NCBI GenBank assembly: GCA_964394585.1 | Contig: CAYMYI010000163.1 | Coordinates: forward strand, 1-7,862 | DNA from: CAYUJH01 sp964394585 | GTDB taxonomy: Bacteria > Bacteroidota > Bacteroidia > Cytophagales > Flammeovirgaceae | Length of the DNA: 7,862 nt | Direction of reading: 5' to 3' | In this document: positions 1 through 5,374 of the stretch, piece by piece | Position numbering within the stretch: the stretch's first letter is position 1 | How the letters are laid out: each line of letters starts with the position of its first letter | Made by a program: the position numbers and the translations under genes | The notes under the pieces: model-generated | The model's input: the letters and a program-made list of their open reading frames with translations, nothing else | What the model was told of the DNA's origin: nothing | The model's database searches: none

Positions 1-1278
1 TGTGTCATCAATAGGATTGTGTATTAACCGCGCACCACGCATCCCTGTAAAATAGTGGAAAACCCAAGACAACAAAACTGAAAAACGGTTCTGGTAACCA
101 ACAAGATAAATTACATGAATAAACATCCAGCCAAGCCATGCAATAAAACCTGAAAGTTTCAGCTTTCCAACAAAAGCCACCGCTTTATTTGTTCCTATTG
201 TTGCCATCGAACCTTTATCGTGATAGGCAAAAGGCTGCATGGGCTGGTTCTTGTACTTGCGGATTAAGTTTTTGCCAACAAGTTCGCCCATTTGCATGGC
301 TACCGGTGCAACCATCGGATGCCCTTTCGGAAACTCTTCAGAAACCATAGCCGCAGCATCGCCAATGGCAAAGGCACTCTCGAAGCCTTCTATCTGGCAA
401 AACTCATTTACTTTAATGCGGTTTCCTGGCAGCAGCGCATGTCGCTCAATACCTTCAGGGATATTGCCTTCCACTCCTGCCGACCAAATGAAGTTGTTAG
501 CATATAAATCTTTGCCGGTGCTAGTGGAAACATGCTCGCCGTCGTAATCGGTAACACGTGTATTTAACCAAACATGGACACCTAACCTTTCTAAGTATTC
601 CATCGCTTTTTGGCTTGAAAGATCAGATAGCCCAGCTAATAGCCGATTACCAGCTTCTAATAAATGAATTTGCATACGGCGTACATCCAGTTCAGGGTAA
701 TCTTGGGGCAAAATATGGCGTTTTAGCTCGGCAAGAGCTCCTGCCAACTCAACACCGGTAGGGCCGCCACCCACCACCACAAAGTGCATGCGGTTTTCTC
801 GCTTTTGGATATCGGGGGTAAGTAGTGCTTTTTCGAAGTTTTGAAGCATCAAACTACGCAAATCGAGCGCTTGTACTACAGTTTTGAGCGGCATACTATA
901 CTTGCGCACATTTTCTAAACCAAAGAAATTAGTGCGTGAACCGGTTGCCACTACTAAGTAATCGTATTGAATGCTCCCGATGTTTGTAAATACCGTACGA
1001 GTAGTATAATCAATCCGTTCAACAGATGCCATTCGAAAATGTAAGTTTTTGTGATGCTTAAATACTTTCCGCAGAGGAAACGCAATGGAATCGGGCTCGA
1101 GCCCTGCAGTTGCTACTTGGTACAACAAAGGCTGAAAAGTATGGTAGTTGTTTCTATCGAGTAGAATTACTTGAAACGAGGCTTTATGTAAAGCTCTTAT
1201 TAGTTCAATCCCCCCGAAACCACCTCCAATAACCACCACCCTGGGCTTATTAAGTTCAGGAACATCAATTTTTTGCAT
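1..1278 (-). CDS. ndh: type II NADH:quinone oxidoreductase (NDH-2), C-terminus cut by window edge
   Basis: Monotopic flavoprotein that passes electrons from NADH to membrane quinone without pumping protons, on the cytoplasmic face of the inner membrane. I translated it from the start codon at 1276-1278; 426 residues are visible with no stop before the window edge, close to full family length. The FAD site GGGFGG is at residues 18-23, followed by the NDH-2 signature FQPLLYQVATAGL. A second dinucleotide fold for NADH has VVVGGGPTGVELAG near 167-180. AFAIGD (302-307) is the C-terminal FAD motif. APVAMQMG (324-331) matches the family's quinone-site AxxAxQxG pattern. The hydrophobic, aromatic tail from about 376 to 410 fits the membrane-anchoring region. 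It is 177 bases downstream of the ArsC-like gene on the same strand and probably has its own promoter. Family assignment is firm; only the last few residues are missing. Confidence 0.95.
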   Translation of the reverse strand, partial: MQKIDVPELNKPRVVVIGGGFGGIELIRALHKASFQVILLDRNNYHTFQPLLYQVATAGLEPDSIAFPLRKVFKHHKNLHFRMASVERIDYTTRTVFTNIGSIQYDYLVVATGSRTNFFGLENVRKYSMPLKTVVQALDLRSLMLQNFEKALLTPDIQKRENRMHFVVVGGGPTGVELAGALAELKRHILPQDYPELDVRRMQIHLLEAGNRLLAGLSDLSSQKAMEYLERLGVHVWLNTRVTDYDGEHVSTSTGKDLYANNFIWSAGVEGNIPEGIERHALLPGNRIKVNEFCQIEGFESAFAIGDAAAMVSEEFPKGHPMVAPVAMQMGELVGKNLIRKYKNQPMQPFAYHDKGSMATIGTNKAVAFVGKLKLSGFIAWLGWMFIHVIYLVGYQNRFSVLLSWVFHYFTGMRGARLIHNPIDDT

Positions 1279-1302
1279 AGTAGATATAATAATGAGTATG
1301 GA

Positions 1303-1322
1303 ACATTCTTTTGTAAGAATGT
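1303..1322. repeat. perfect 8-bp inverted repeat upstream of ndh
   Basis: ACATTCTT (1303-1310) and AAGAATGT (1315-1322) are perfect inverted copies around a TTGT loop. The element lies 25-44 bases upstream of the ndh start codon. No T-run follows on either strand, so it is not a simple terminator. It could be an operator for a dimeric regulator or a hairpin in the 5' leader of ndh; the sequence does not decide between them. Confidence 0.45.
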
Positions 1323-1410
1323 ACGAAAAAAGGGAGAGAATAGATCAGATTCGCATAAAATAATCATAGAGTAATTTGCTTGCCGATTGCAACAAGGAAA
1401 GTAATTGGTT

Positions 1411-1446
1411 GCTTTGCGAAAAGCACTAAAGCTATTTCACTATAGC
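1411..1446 (-). other. two small hairpins between the ArsC-like gene and ndh
   Basis: GCTTT (1411-1415) pairs with AAAGC (1420-1424) around a GCGA tetraloop. GCTAT (1431-1435) pairs with ATAGC (1442-1446) around six bases. Both lie just downstream of the ArsC-like stop codon on the minus strand. There is no T-run, so this is at best a weak terminator or 3'-end structure. Confidence 0.25.
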
Positions 1447-1455
1447 ATTAACAGT

Positions 1456-1857
1456 TTATGGATGAAAAAAACTACTCATGTTTACATGTTCCCATTGCTC
1501 AGCCACATTGTTAAGCGTTGCTATACTACGAATAAAGTAATGGGTTTTTCCCATAATTAGCAACGGTGTTTTTAGTAATTGTTGGTTTTCTGCAAGCAAT
1601 ACCAGTAATTCTTCTTCGCTAAGGTTACGGTAATAATCGAAACGCATGGCTTTTGCCTGCATTGGATCGATAAGCGCTACAATGGGCAACTCATAATTAT
1701 TAGAAAACTGAGCCAACTGAGTGGGGGTAAGCCGATCTTTCACTACGTTAAACTCTCGTAGGTTTTCTTTAAGTGCCTGTGCATAGGCAAGATAAATTCG
1801 GTCAGAAATCTTATTGCTGTTGTAAATGAAATCATAACGGCTGCTAAGTGAGGGCAT
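1456..1857 (-). CDS. cysteine-less ArsC/Spx-fold (thioredoxin-like) protein
   Basis: 133 residues, start at 1855-1857. I place it in the arsenate reductase-like (ArsC/Spx/YffB) fold group by pattern. FIYNS near residues 10-14 sits where ArsC has its first strand and the catalytic CX5R loop. An SDRIYLAYAQAL helix follows. The LTPTQLAQ stretch (43-50) matches the ArsC insert helix. LSEEELLVLLAENQQLLKTP (78-97) matches the family pattern before the cis-Pro, and LLIMGKTHYFI supplies the last strands. The whole protein has no cysteine, so it cannot act as a classical thiol arsenate reductase. Similar Cys-lacking ArsC-like proteins occur in Bacteroidota as far as I recall, with no established function. 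A binding or regulatory role is possible. The gene stands alone, with a 177-base gap to ndh and a 631-base gap to dcd. No substrate or partner can be named. Confidence 0.7.
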   Translation of the reverse strand: MPSLSSRYDFIYNSNKISDRIYLAYAQALKENLREFNVVKDRLTPTQLAQFSNNYELPIVALIDPMQAKAMRFDYYRNLSEEELLVLLAENQQLLKTPLLIMGKTHYFIRSIATLNNVAEQWEHVNMSSFFHP

Positions 1858-1986
1858 AATGAATCAATTTTAAAATGATGTACTGCCCCTTACGAGCGCA
1901 AACAGCTAAGAAAATTTACTAAACAACTCATTCACAGTGTTTTAAAAATATTTCCGCTGAAAAATTTGTGTATTTCTTTCTACATG

Positions 1987-2035
1987 TTTCACATAATTTT
2001 CCACATAATGTGCTTAACTGTAAACGAATGTGAAA
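1987..2035. repeat. cluster of four CACAT/ATGTG half-sites in nested inverted arrangement
   Basis: TTTCACAT (1987-1994) is the exact inverted copy of ATGTGAAA (2028-2035). Nested between them is CACATAATGTG (2002-2012), itself an inverted repeat. CACATAAT also occurs twice as a direct repeat (1990-1997 and 2002-2009). The cluster lies about 130-180 bases upstream of the ArsC-like start codon. The arrangement suggests a multi-site operator or an AT-rich structural element; no regulator can be named. Confidence 0.35.
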
Positions 2036-2190
2036 TATCAAAAATATACGAAATATCGTATTTATGTCAAATATTTTAAAATACTATCAAGAGAAACAAA
2101 AAGTTTAACTAATTGATTGTCAAATTTTTATGCGTTTAGGCTCTGAATTGGCTTATGATAAAGTGTTTTTAAACCTAAAATAATAAGATC

Positions 2191-2208
2191 ATGAATGCTA
2201 GAGTTTAA
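2191..2208 (+). other. five-codon ORF, copy 1 (MNARV-stop)
   Basis: ATG AAT GCT AGA GTT TAA would encode Met-Asn-Ala-Arg-Val. A purine-rich stretch, ataataagatc, precedes the ATG. Compared with copy 2, the three base changes are AAT/AAC, GTT/GTA and TAA/TAG, all silent. That is what selection on a translated micro-peptide would leave, but three changes are too few to prove it. No plus-strand gene follows, so it is not an ordinary leader peptide of a downstream operon. Confidence 0.3.
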
Positions 2209-2271
2209 TCATCGCCCTTCTTTTTCAACAGATTCTTCAAACCTTGTTTCACTTATAAATCACAAACAACC

Positions 2272-2289
2272 ATGAACGCTAGAGTATAG
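2272..2289 (+). other. five-codon ORF, copy 2 (MNARV-stop)
   Basis: ATG AAC GCT AGA GTA TAG encodes the same five residues as the copy at 2191. It is preceded by an A-rich stretch, cacaaacaacc, which suits translation starts in Bacteroidota, where Shine-Dalgarno sequences are rare. Its stop codon runs straight into a pyrimidine-rich tract. It could also be a DNA-binding site or an RNA motif that merely looks like an ORF. Confidence 0.3.
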
Positions 2290-2424
2290 TTTTTCCTTCC
2301 AAGTTTCCCGAGCATTTCAACCCTACATAATCATTACATTCATATAGCTTTTGCGATGTAAGCGTTACGCTCGCCAACCTCTGCCTCCGATTATACAAGT
2401 TCTGTGATTGTTTACTCATAATTG

Positions 2425-2457
2425 ACCTCCGCGAAAAACTCGCAGAGGTATTTTTTT
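2425..2457 (+). terminator. hairpin plus T-run, plus-oriented
   Basis: ACCTCCGCG (2425-2433) pairs with CGCAGAGGT (2441-2449) around an AAAAACT loop, with one C/A mismatch on the plus-strand RNA. ATTTTTTT follows at 2450-2457. On the minus strand the same stem pairs completely through a G-U wobble but lacks a T-run after it. It therefore looks like a plus-strand terminator that may also cap the 3' end of the minus-strand dcd message, whose stop codon is 32 bases away. Confidence 0.6.
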
Positions 2458-2488
2458 GCTTATCCTGAAAAAGGCGCAGATTACAACC

Positions 2489-3016
2489 TCAACCTTTTTG
2501 TTCAAACTCTTTGTACATCAAACTGGGCTGTATCCCATGGTTGTTATGGTACTTCCCGTTTTCGTATTTGTCGTAATCGCCTTTAATTTCAAAAAAGTAG
2601 ATTTGGCAGAACTCTACAAAAGGATAAATACGTACGGGTTGTATACAAGAAATTTCTAACGTCCAAAACCCGTTGGCGCCTACATGCCCTAACCCTGCAG
2701 TAATATGGATAAAAATCCCCAAACGGCCTATGGAAGAACGACCTTCTAGTTTTGGGGCAAACCGCTCTGAATGTGTGCGCTCCACAGTTCTGCCTAAATA
2801 TAATGTACCGGGCTGTAGTAAAAACCCTTCTTCAGAGATAACAATTTGCTCTGTTTCGTTGCGTTTTTTCATATCCAGCTCATGGTTTTTGTACACCAAA
2901 AGCTCGTTGTGTAATCGTAAATTATAACTATTAGGATTGAGCCGGCTTGGATCAAACGGATCGATAAAAATATCTTTCCCCATATGTTGGTGAATGGTTT
3001 TTCCTGAAAGAATCAT
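2489..3016 (-). CDS. dcd: dCTP deaminase with an unusual active-site segment
   Basis: Converts dCTP to dUTP and ammonia, feeding dUMP and thus thymidylate synthesis in the cytoplasm. I chose the ATG at 3014-3016 (175 residues, MILSGKTIHQ). This is the usual family start and length, and the longer frame back to 3079 runs through a likely promoter. RSSIGR (93-98) carries the conserved Ser and Arg of the active site. E121 in WTLE is the catalytic Glu of the family. The C-terminal NNHGIQPS (158-165) matches the nucleotide-binding tail of Bacteroidota homologues. Oddly, H111 stands where the family has Asp, ten residues before the catalytic Glu. A114 stands where Phe or Trp is usual. It lies 119 bases downstream of the ThuA-like gene and probably has its own promoter. 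Family membership is secure; full activity is less so. Confidence 0.92.
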   Translation of the reverse strand: MILSGKTIHQHMGKDIFIDPFDPSRLNPNSYNLRLHNELLVYKNHELDMKKRNETEQIVISEEGFLLQPGTLYLGRTVERTHSERFAPKLEGRSSIGRLGIFIHITAGLGHVGANGFWTLEISCIQPVRIYPFVEFCQIYFFEIKGDYDKYENGKYHNNHGIQPSLMYKEFEQKG

Positions 3017-3047
3017 GTCAGTTAGTGTTTTAGTTGTCAATTTCAAA

Positions 3048-3081
3048 AAAAGGTAGAGAAAAAACGCTTTAGCCGACACAA
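3048..3081 (-). promoter_or_regulatory. candidate dcd promoter (Bacteroidota type)
   Basis: Read on the minus strand, TTG (3079-3081) precedes TACCTTTT (3048-3055) by 23 bases. This matches the TTG / TAnnTTTG pattern except for the final G, at the long end of accepted spacing. Transcription would begin near 3040, giving a leader of roughly 24 bases to the chosen ATG at 3016. Confidence 0.35.
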
Positions 3082-3135
3082 TGTTTCTTCGCCTTTCATT
3101 TTTTTAAGGGTTCTCCCCTATCAGCACCTGTGTTT

Positions 3136-3870
3136 TTACTGATCTATGCGGAGCACATATTGAACCCCTCCCCATAAATGCTGTAAAAACAACGAATCGG
3201 AAAACGCTTCAGCGGTGTGCCCAAAGCCTGTGTAAAAAGCACGACCGCCTTCAAAAGTATGATACCAAGCAATTGGGTGATATTCGCCCATTTTCTGCCA
3301 ATTGTACGATGTTTCATCGGCGAGTATAAGTACTTGAATGGCGCTGTTAAGCTCTTTGTAATCGTAAAACTCATCGGTATGTTGCCAAACTAGGGGAAGG
3401 TTTTCAGTAGCTACATGCGTTGTATCTGTTATCTGAAATGTACCAGTCCGCACATTGGGGTTGTTAGGATGCCCATCGAAATACCCTCCTACCAACCTGC
3501 CGTACCACTTCCAATTATACTCTGTATCGGCAGCAGCGTGGATGCCCACAAACCCATTTCCTTGCTGAATAAATTGTTGCATGGCTTTCTGCTGTGCATT
3601 ACTAAGGACATTCCCGGTAGTATTCAAGAATACGATGGCATCGTACTGTTGAAGGTTTTTTACTGTGAACTTGTTGGCGTTTTCAGTTGTGTCCACTCTA
3701 AAACGGTATTGTTGCCCCATCTCTAGCAAAGCCTGTTTACCAGCTCTAATTGCGGCATCGTGCCGAAATCCCTCCGTTTTTGAAAATACTAAGATGCTTT
3801 GAGCACTCGCAAAGTTCCCAAAAGCTGTGTACAGAATTAGGGATATCCATAAGGATTTAGGAAACATCAT
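3136..3870 (-). CDS. exported ThuA-like domain protein
   Basis: 244 residues. A Sec signal peptide is visible: K5, a hydrophobic core at about residues 7-20, and a likely cleavage after ASA (21-23), so the mature protein should be periplasmic or secreted. There is no lipobox Cys. The remainder is a ThuA-like fold, related to class I glutamine amidotransferases but without their nucleophile. VFSKTEGFRHDA (28-39) is the first strand and loop. GIHAAAD (109-115) and WYGRLVGGYFDGHP (122-135) form the central block. HPIAWYH (198-204) and GRAFYTGFGHT (209-219) form the C-terminal block. Exported ThuA-domain proteins of Bacteroidota are linked to sugar and glycoside modification, but no carbohydrate gene lies nearby, so the substrate is unknown. 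The start may be either of two adjacent Met codons. A strong terminator sits about 23 bases upstream. Confidence 0.88.
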   Translation of the reverse strand: MMFPKSLWISLILYTAFGNFASAQSILVFSKTEGFRHDAAIRAGKQALLEMGQQYRFRVDTTENANKFTVKNLQQYDAIVFLNTTGNVLSNAQQKAMQQFIQQGNGFVGIHAAADTEYNWKWYGRLVGGYFDGHPNNPNVRTGTFQITDTTHVATENLPLVWQHTDEFYDYKELNSAIQVLILADETSYNWQKMGEYHPIAWYHTFEGGRAFYTGFGHTAEAFSDSLFLQHLWGGVQYVLRIDQ

Positions 3871-3892
3871 AATTTTTTGAATGATAAAGTAC

Positions 3893-3927
3893 TAAAAAAC
3901 CCCGATTTCTCTATAAAAATCGGGGTT
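3893..3927 (-). terminator. strong intrinsic terminator after the HAD gene
   Basis: On the minus strand AACCCCGATTT (arm 3917-3927) and AAATCGGGGTT (arm 3898-3908) form a perfect 11-bp stem with an 8-base loop. A TTTTT run at 3893-3897 follows. It lies 22 bases beyond the HAD stop codon and should end the map-HAD transcript. The plus strand has no T-run after the stem, so it acts in one direction. Confidence 0.88.
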
Positions 3928-3948
3928 CGCAGTCGGGATATGAAACAT

Positions 3949-4416
3949 TTAAAACGGAAAAGCGGCTACTATACTTTTTAAAACAGAGAAATTGCGTTTG
4001 CGTTCGGTGATAGGCTGTTCTTGGAGTACGGTTTTCCTCGTGTTTGAAGAGGAGGTTTCGAACTGTACACCATGCGAACCGTCTTCTAGTATCATGCGCT
4101 GTACCTCGAGCCATCCGGGGAACCCACCTAAGTTGCGGTCGTCTATGTAGATATCTGCATAAATTTTTCGGCTCATGTACTTATCGTAATCTTCATTGGG
4201 TTTACTGTGATTTACCGCATAAAAACGAATGCCATTTTCTCGGCAAAGCCGTACTGCTTTTTTCAAATCTTCTCCATCGCGATAAGTCCAAAGGATCAGT
4301 TTGTGTCCGGCTTCTTGCAAGGCTTGCATCACTTCAAAAGCATGAGGGAGCGGCTCGCCTATTTCTGGGAATCTGTGTTCTACAATAGTACCGTCGAAGT
4401 CAATGGCGATAATCAT
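3949..4416 (-). CDS. HAD-superfamily phosphatase, BT_0820-like
   Basis: 155 residues. The N-terminus MIIAIDFDGTIVEH carries the HAD motif I with nucleophile D6 and acid/base D8. ILWTYR supplies motif II (T44), K72 or K84 are candidates for the motif III lysine, and DIYIDDRN (88-95) is the acidic motif IV (D92, D93) that binds magnesium. The compact cap-less layout and the IDDRNLGG ending match a small Bacteroidota family typified by BT_0820, whose physiological substrate is, to my knowledge, not settled. The family core ends near residue 112. The remaining tail of about 40 residues is polar, rich in Ser, Thr and Lys, and looks lineage-specific. It lies 39 bases behind map, and a strong terminator follows, so the two genes are probably co-transcribed. 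Phosphohydrolase activity is inferred from the motifs. Confidence 0.85.
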   Translation of the reverse strand: MIIAIDFDGTIVEHRFPEIGEPLPHAFEVMQALQEAGHKLILWTYRDGEDLKKAVRLCRENGIRFYAVNHSKPNEDYDKYMSRKIYADIYIDDRNLGGFPGWLEVQRMILEDGSHGVQFETSSSNTRKTVLQEQPITERKRNFSVLKSIVAAFPF

Positions 4417-4455
4417 ACGCTGGAAGAAAATTTATAGTTTACAATCAGTTAAATG

Positions 4456-5250
4456 CTATGGGGCACTAGTGGTGGCTTTTGCCGCCAAGGCCTCTTCTAC
4501 ATAATCAAACGTAGAAAGTATTTCTGCCTTACCCTCGACAATGGCTACATCGTGCTCGTAGTGTGCTGAGGGTTTGCGGTCGCTTGCAATAATGGTCCAG
4601 CCATCTTTCAATTGCTTTACTCTACGCGAGCCCATATTAATCATAGGTTCAATCGCAATAACTAAACCATTTTTCATAAGTACGCCTTTTCCACGCTTTC
4701 CATAGTTAGGAACTTCGGGTTTTTCGTGCATCGACTTGCCAAGTCCATGCCCCACGAGTTCGCGCACTACACTGAACCCATTTTTTTCGGCATGGTGCTG
4801 AATGGCATAGCCTACATCGCCCAAGCGTTTGCCGGCTTGTACTTGTTCAATGCCGAGATACAAGCACTCCTTGGTTACTTTCAGTAGTTTTTTGACTTCC
4901 GGAGCCACTTCGCCTACTTCAAACGTGTAGGCGTGATCGCCATAAAACCCATTCTTTTTCGCTCCGCAGTCGATCGAAATAATATCGCCCGATTGCAACG
5001 GCCGGTTATTTGGAATCCCGTGTACTACTTGCTCGTTCACAGAAGTACACAAACTGTTCGGGAAACCATATAGCCCTAAGAAACCGGGCTGTGCACCATG
5101 GTCGCAGATAAAAGCTTCGGCGAGTTTATCTAGGTAAAGTGGGGTAACTCCGGGTTTAATTTCCGCAGCAATCATGCCCAACGTTTTAGAAACGATGAGG
5201 GCACTTTCCCGCATCAGCTCAATTTCCTCCTGCGTTTTGTAATAAATCAT
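4456..5250 (-). CDS. map: type I methionine aminopeptidase
   Basis: Removes the initiator methionine from nascent proteins in the cytoplasm; a dinuclear metal enzyme. I chose the ATG at 5248-5250 (264 residues, MIYYKTQEEI). Homologues start here, and the longer frame back to 5337 runs across a likely promoter. All expected ligands are present: D94 in SIDCG, D105 in GDHA, H168 in VGHG, E201 in IEPM and E232 in YEHD. The substrate-contact histidines H78 (VVHG) and H175 (MHEKP) are also there. Each is offset by a constant three positions from the E. coli enzyme. Length equals that of E. coli MetAP, with no N-terminal zinc-finger extension. In many Bacteroidota map lies near ribosomal protein genes, but here it leads a two-gene unit with a HAD phosphatase. 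Identification is secure. Confidence 0.97.
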   Translation of the reverse strand: MIYYKTQEEIELMRESALIVSKTLGMIAAEIKPGVTPLYLDKLAEAFICDHGAQPGFLGLYGFPNSLCTSVNEQVVHGIPNNRPLQSGDIISIDCGAKKNGFYGDHAYTFEVGEVAPEVKKLLKVTKECLYLGIEQVQAGKRLGDVGYAIQHHAEKNGFSVVRELVGHGLGKSMHEKPEVPNYGKRGKGVLMKNGLVIAIEPMINMGSRRVKQLKDGWTIIASDRKPSAHYEHDVAIVEGKAEILSTFDYVEEALAAKATTSAP

Positions 5251-5298
5251 TGTTGCGTGGATTCTTTTTTTCTTAATGTATAATGATATATCAAATTG

Positions 5299-5306
5299 TA
5301 TTTTTG
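5299..5306 (+). promoter_or_regulatory. -10 box facing the hydroxyacid dehydrogenase
   Basis: TATTTTTG fits TAnnTTTG exactly on the plus strand. No TTG stands at the usual distance upstream, so the promoter may be weak or activator-dependent. Transcription would start near 5313, about 60 bases before the ATG at 5375. It directly faces the minus-strand box at 5311-5318. Confidence 0.4.
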
Positions 5307-5310
5307 CGTG

Positions 5311-5338
5311 CAAAGGTACAATTTCAAACTTTAACAAA
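5311..5338 (-). promoter_or_regulatory. map promoter (TAnnTTTG type)
   Basis: On the minus strand TTTG (5335-5338) is followed after 16 bases by TACCTTTG (5311-5318), a perfect match to the Bacteroidota TAnnTTTG box. The spacing is slightly short. It is continued by CACGC, similar to common initiation regions. Transcription would begin near 5304, about 54 bases ahead of the map ATG. Confidence 0.6.
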
Positions 5339-5374
5339 TAGAACGTAGCTACAATTGCTGCATTCTACTCCACT

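Larger units (their letters stand above)
2191..2324 (+). repeat. diverged tandem repeat, unit about 81 bases, carrying the MNARV micro-ORFs
   Basis: ATGAATGCTAGAGTTTAA at 2191-2208 recurs as ATGAACGCTAGAGTATAG at 2272-2289. Fifteen of 18 bases are identical and the offset is 81 bases. Each copy is followed by a pyrimidine-rich stretch. TTCAAACCT in copy 1 and TTCAACCCT in copy 2 start 45 and 44 bases after their ATGs. The similarity beyond the 18-base core is loose, so a diverged duplication and two independent copies of a short motif both remain possible. Confidence 0.5.
2191..2457 (+). ncRNA. candidate structured RNA or leader transcript ending at a terminator
   Basis: This stretch holds the two MNARV micro-ORFs. 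A hairpin at 2353-2374 follows, in which GCGA pairs with TCGC and GTAA with TTAC around a GCG loop. A hairpin plus T-run ends it at 2457. The terminator faces the plus strand but has no ordinary plus-strand gene before it, so a short transcript is the simplest explanation. ACCTCTGC (2377-2384) perfectly complements the terminator's 3' arm (2442-2449), which gives an alternative fold. I could not fix the 5' end or find a convincing promoter, and I recognise no known RNA family. Confidence 0.3.
1858..2488. other. 631-base intergenic gap with repeats, micro-ORFs and hairpins
   Basis: I found no protein gene of ordinary length here on either strand. From left to right the gap holds a CACAT/ATGTG cluster (1987-2035), a six-base-pair inverted repeat with arms ATACGA and TCGTAT (2046-2061), and a weaker inverted repeat TTTAGG/CCTAAA (2135-2140 and 2174-2179). 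Two five-codon ORFs (2191 and 2272), a GC-containing hairpin (2353-2374) and a plus-oriented terminator-like hairpin (2425-2457) follow. The left third is strongly AT-rich and probably carries the promoter of the minus-strand ArsC-like gene, although I could not identify clear boxes. Confidence 0.6.

Noticed and set aside
239..761. Three plus-strand ORFs of 67-102 codons
   Set aside because: They lie opposite the NDH-2 gene, whose minus-strand frame has unmistakable family motifs throughout. Their translations show no recognisable features.
2191..2289. CRISPR-like repeat
   Set aside because: There are only two imperfect 18-base copies, with no regular spacer series and no cas genes.
2456..2659. 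Plus-strand ORF of 67 codons with a hydrophobic, membrane-like stretch, starting right after the terminator
   Set aside because: It starts with TTG inside the terminator T-run and lies opposite the conserved C-terminal half of dcd. The hydrophobic run is the reverse reading of dcd codons. A small membrane protein is not supported.
3017..3079. N-terminal extension of dcd by 21 residues
   Set aside because: The family starts at MILSG, and the extension overlaps a likely promoter.
4044..4437. Plus-strand ORFs of 76 and 114 codons
   Set aside because: They are opposite the HAD phosphatase, which carries clear DxD and IDD motifs. The translations look random and Cys/His-rich.
5251..5337. N-terminal extension of methionine aminopeptidase by 29 residues
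   Set aside because: Metal-ligand positions match E. coli MetAP when counted from the shorter start. The extension runs over the TACCTTTG promoter box.
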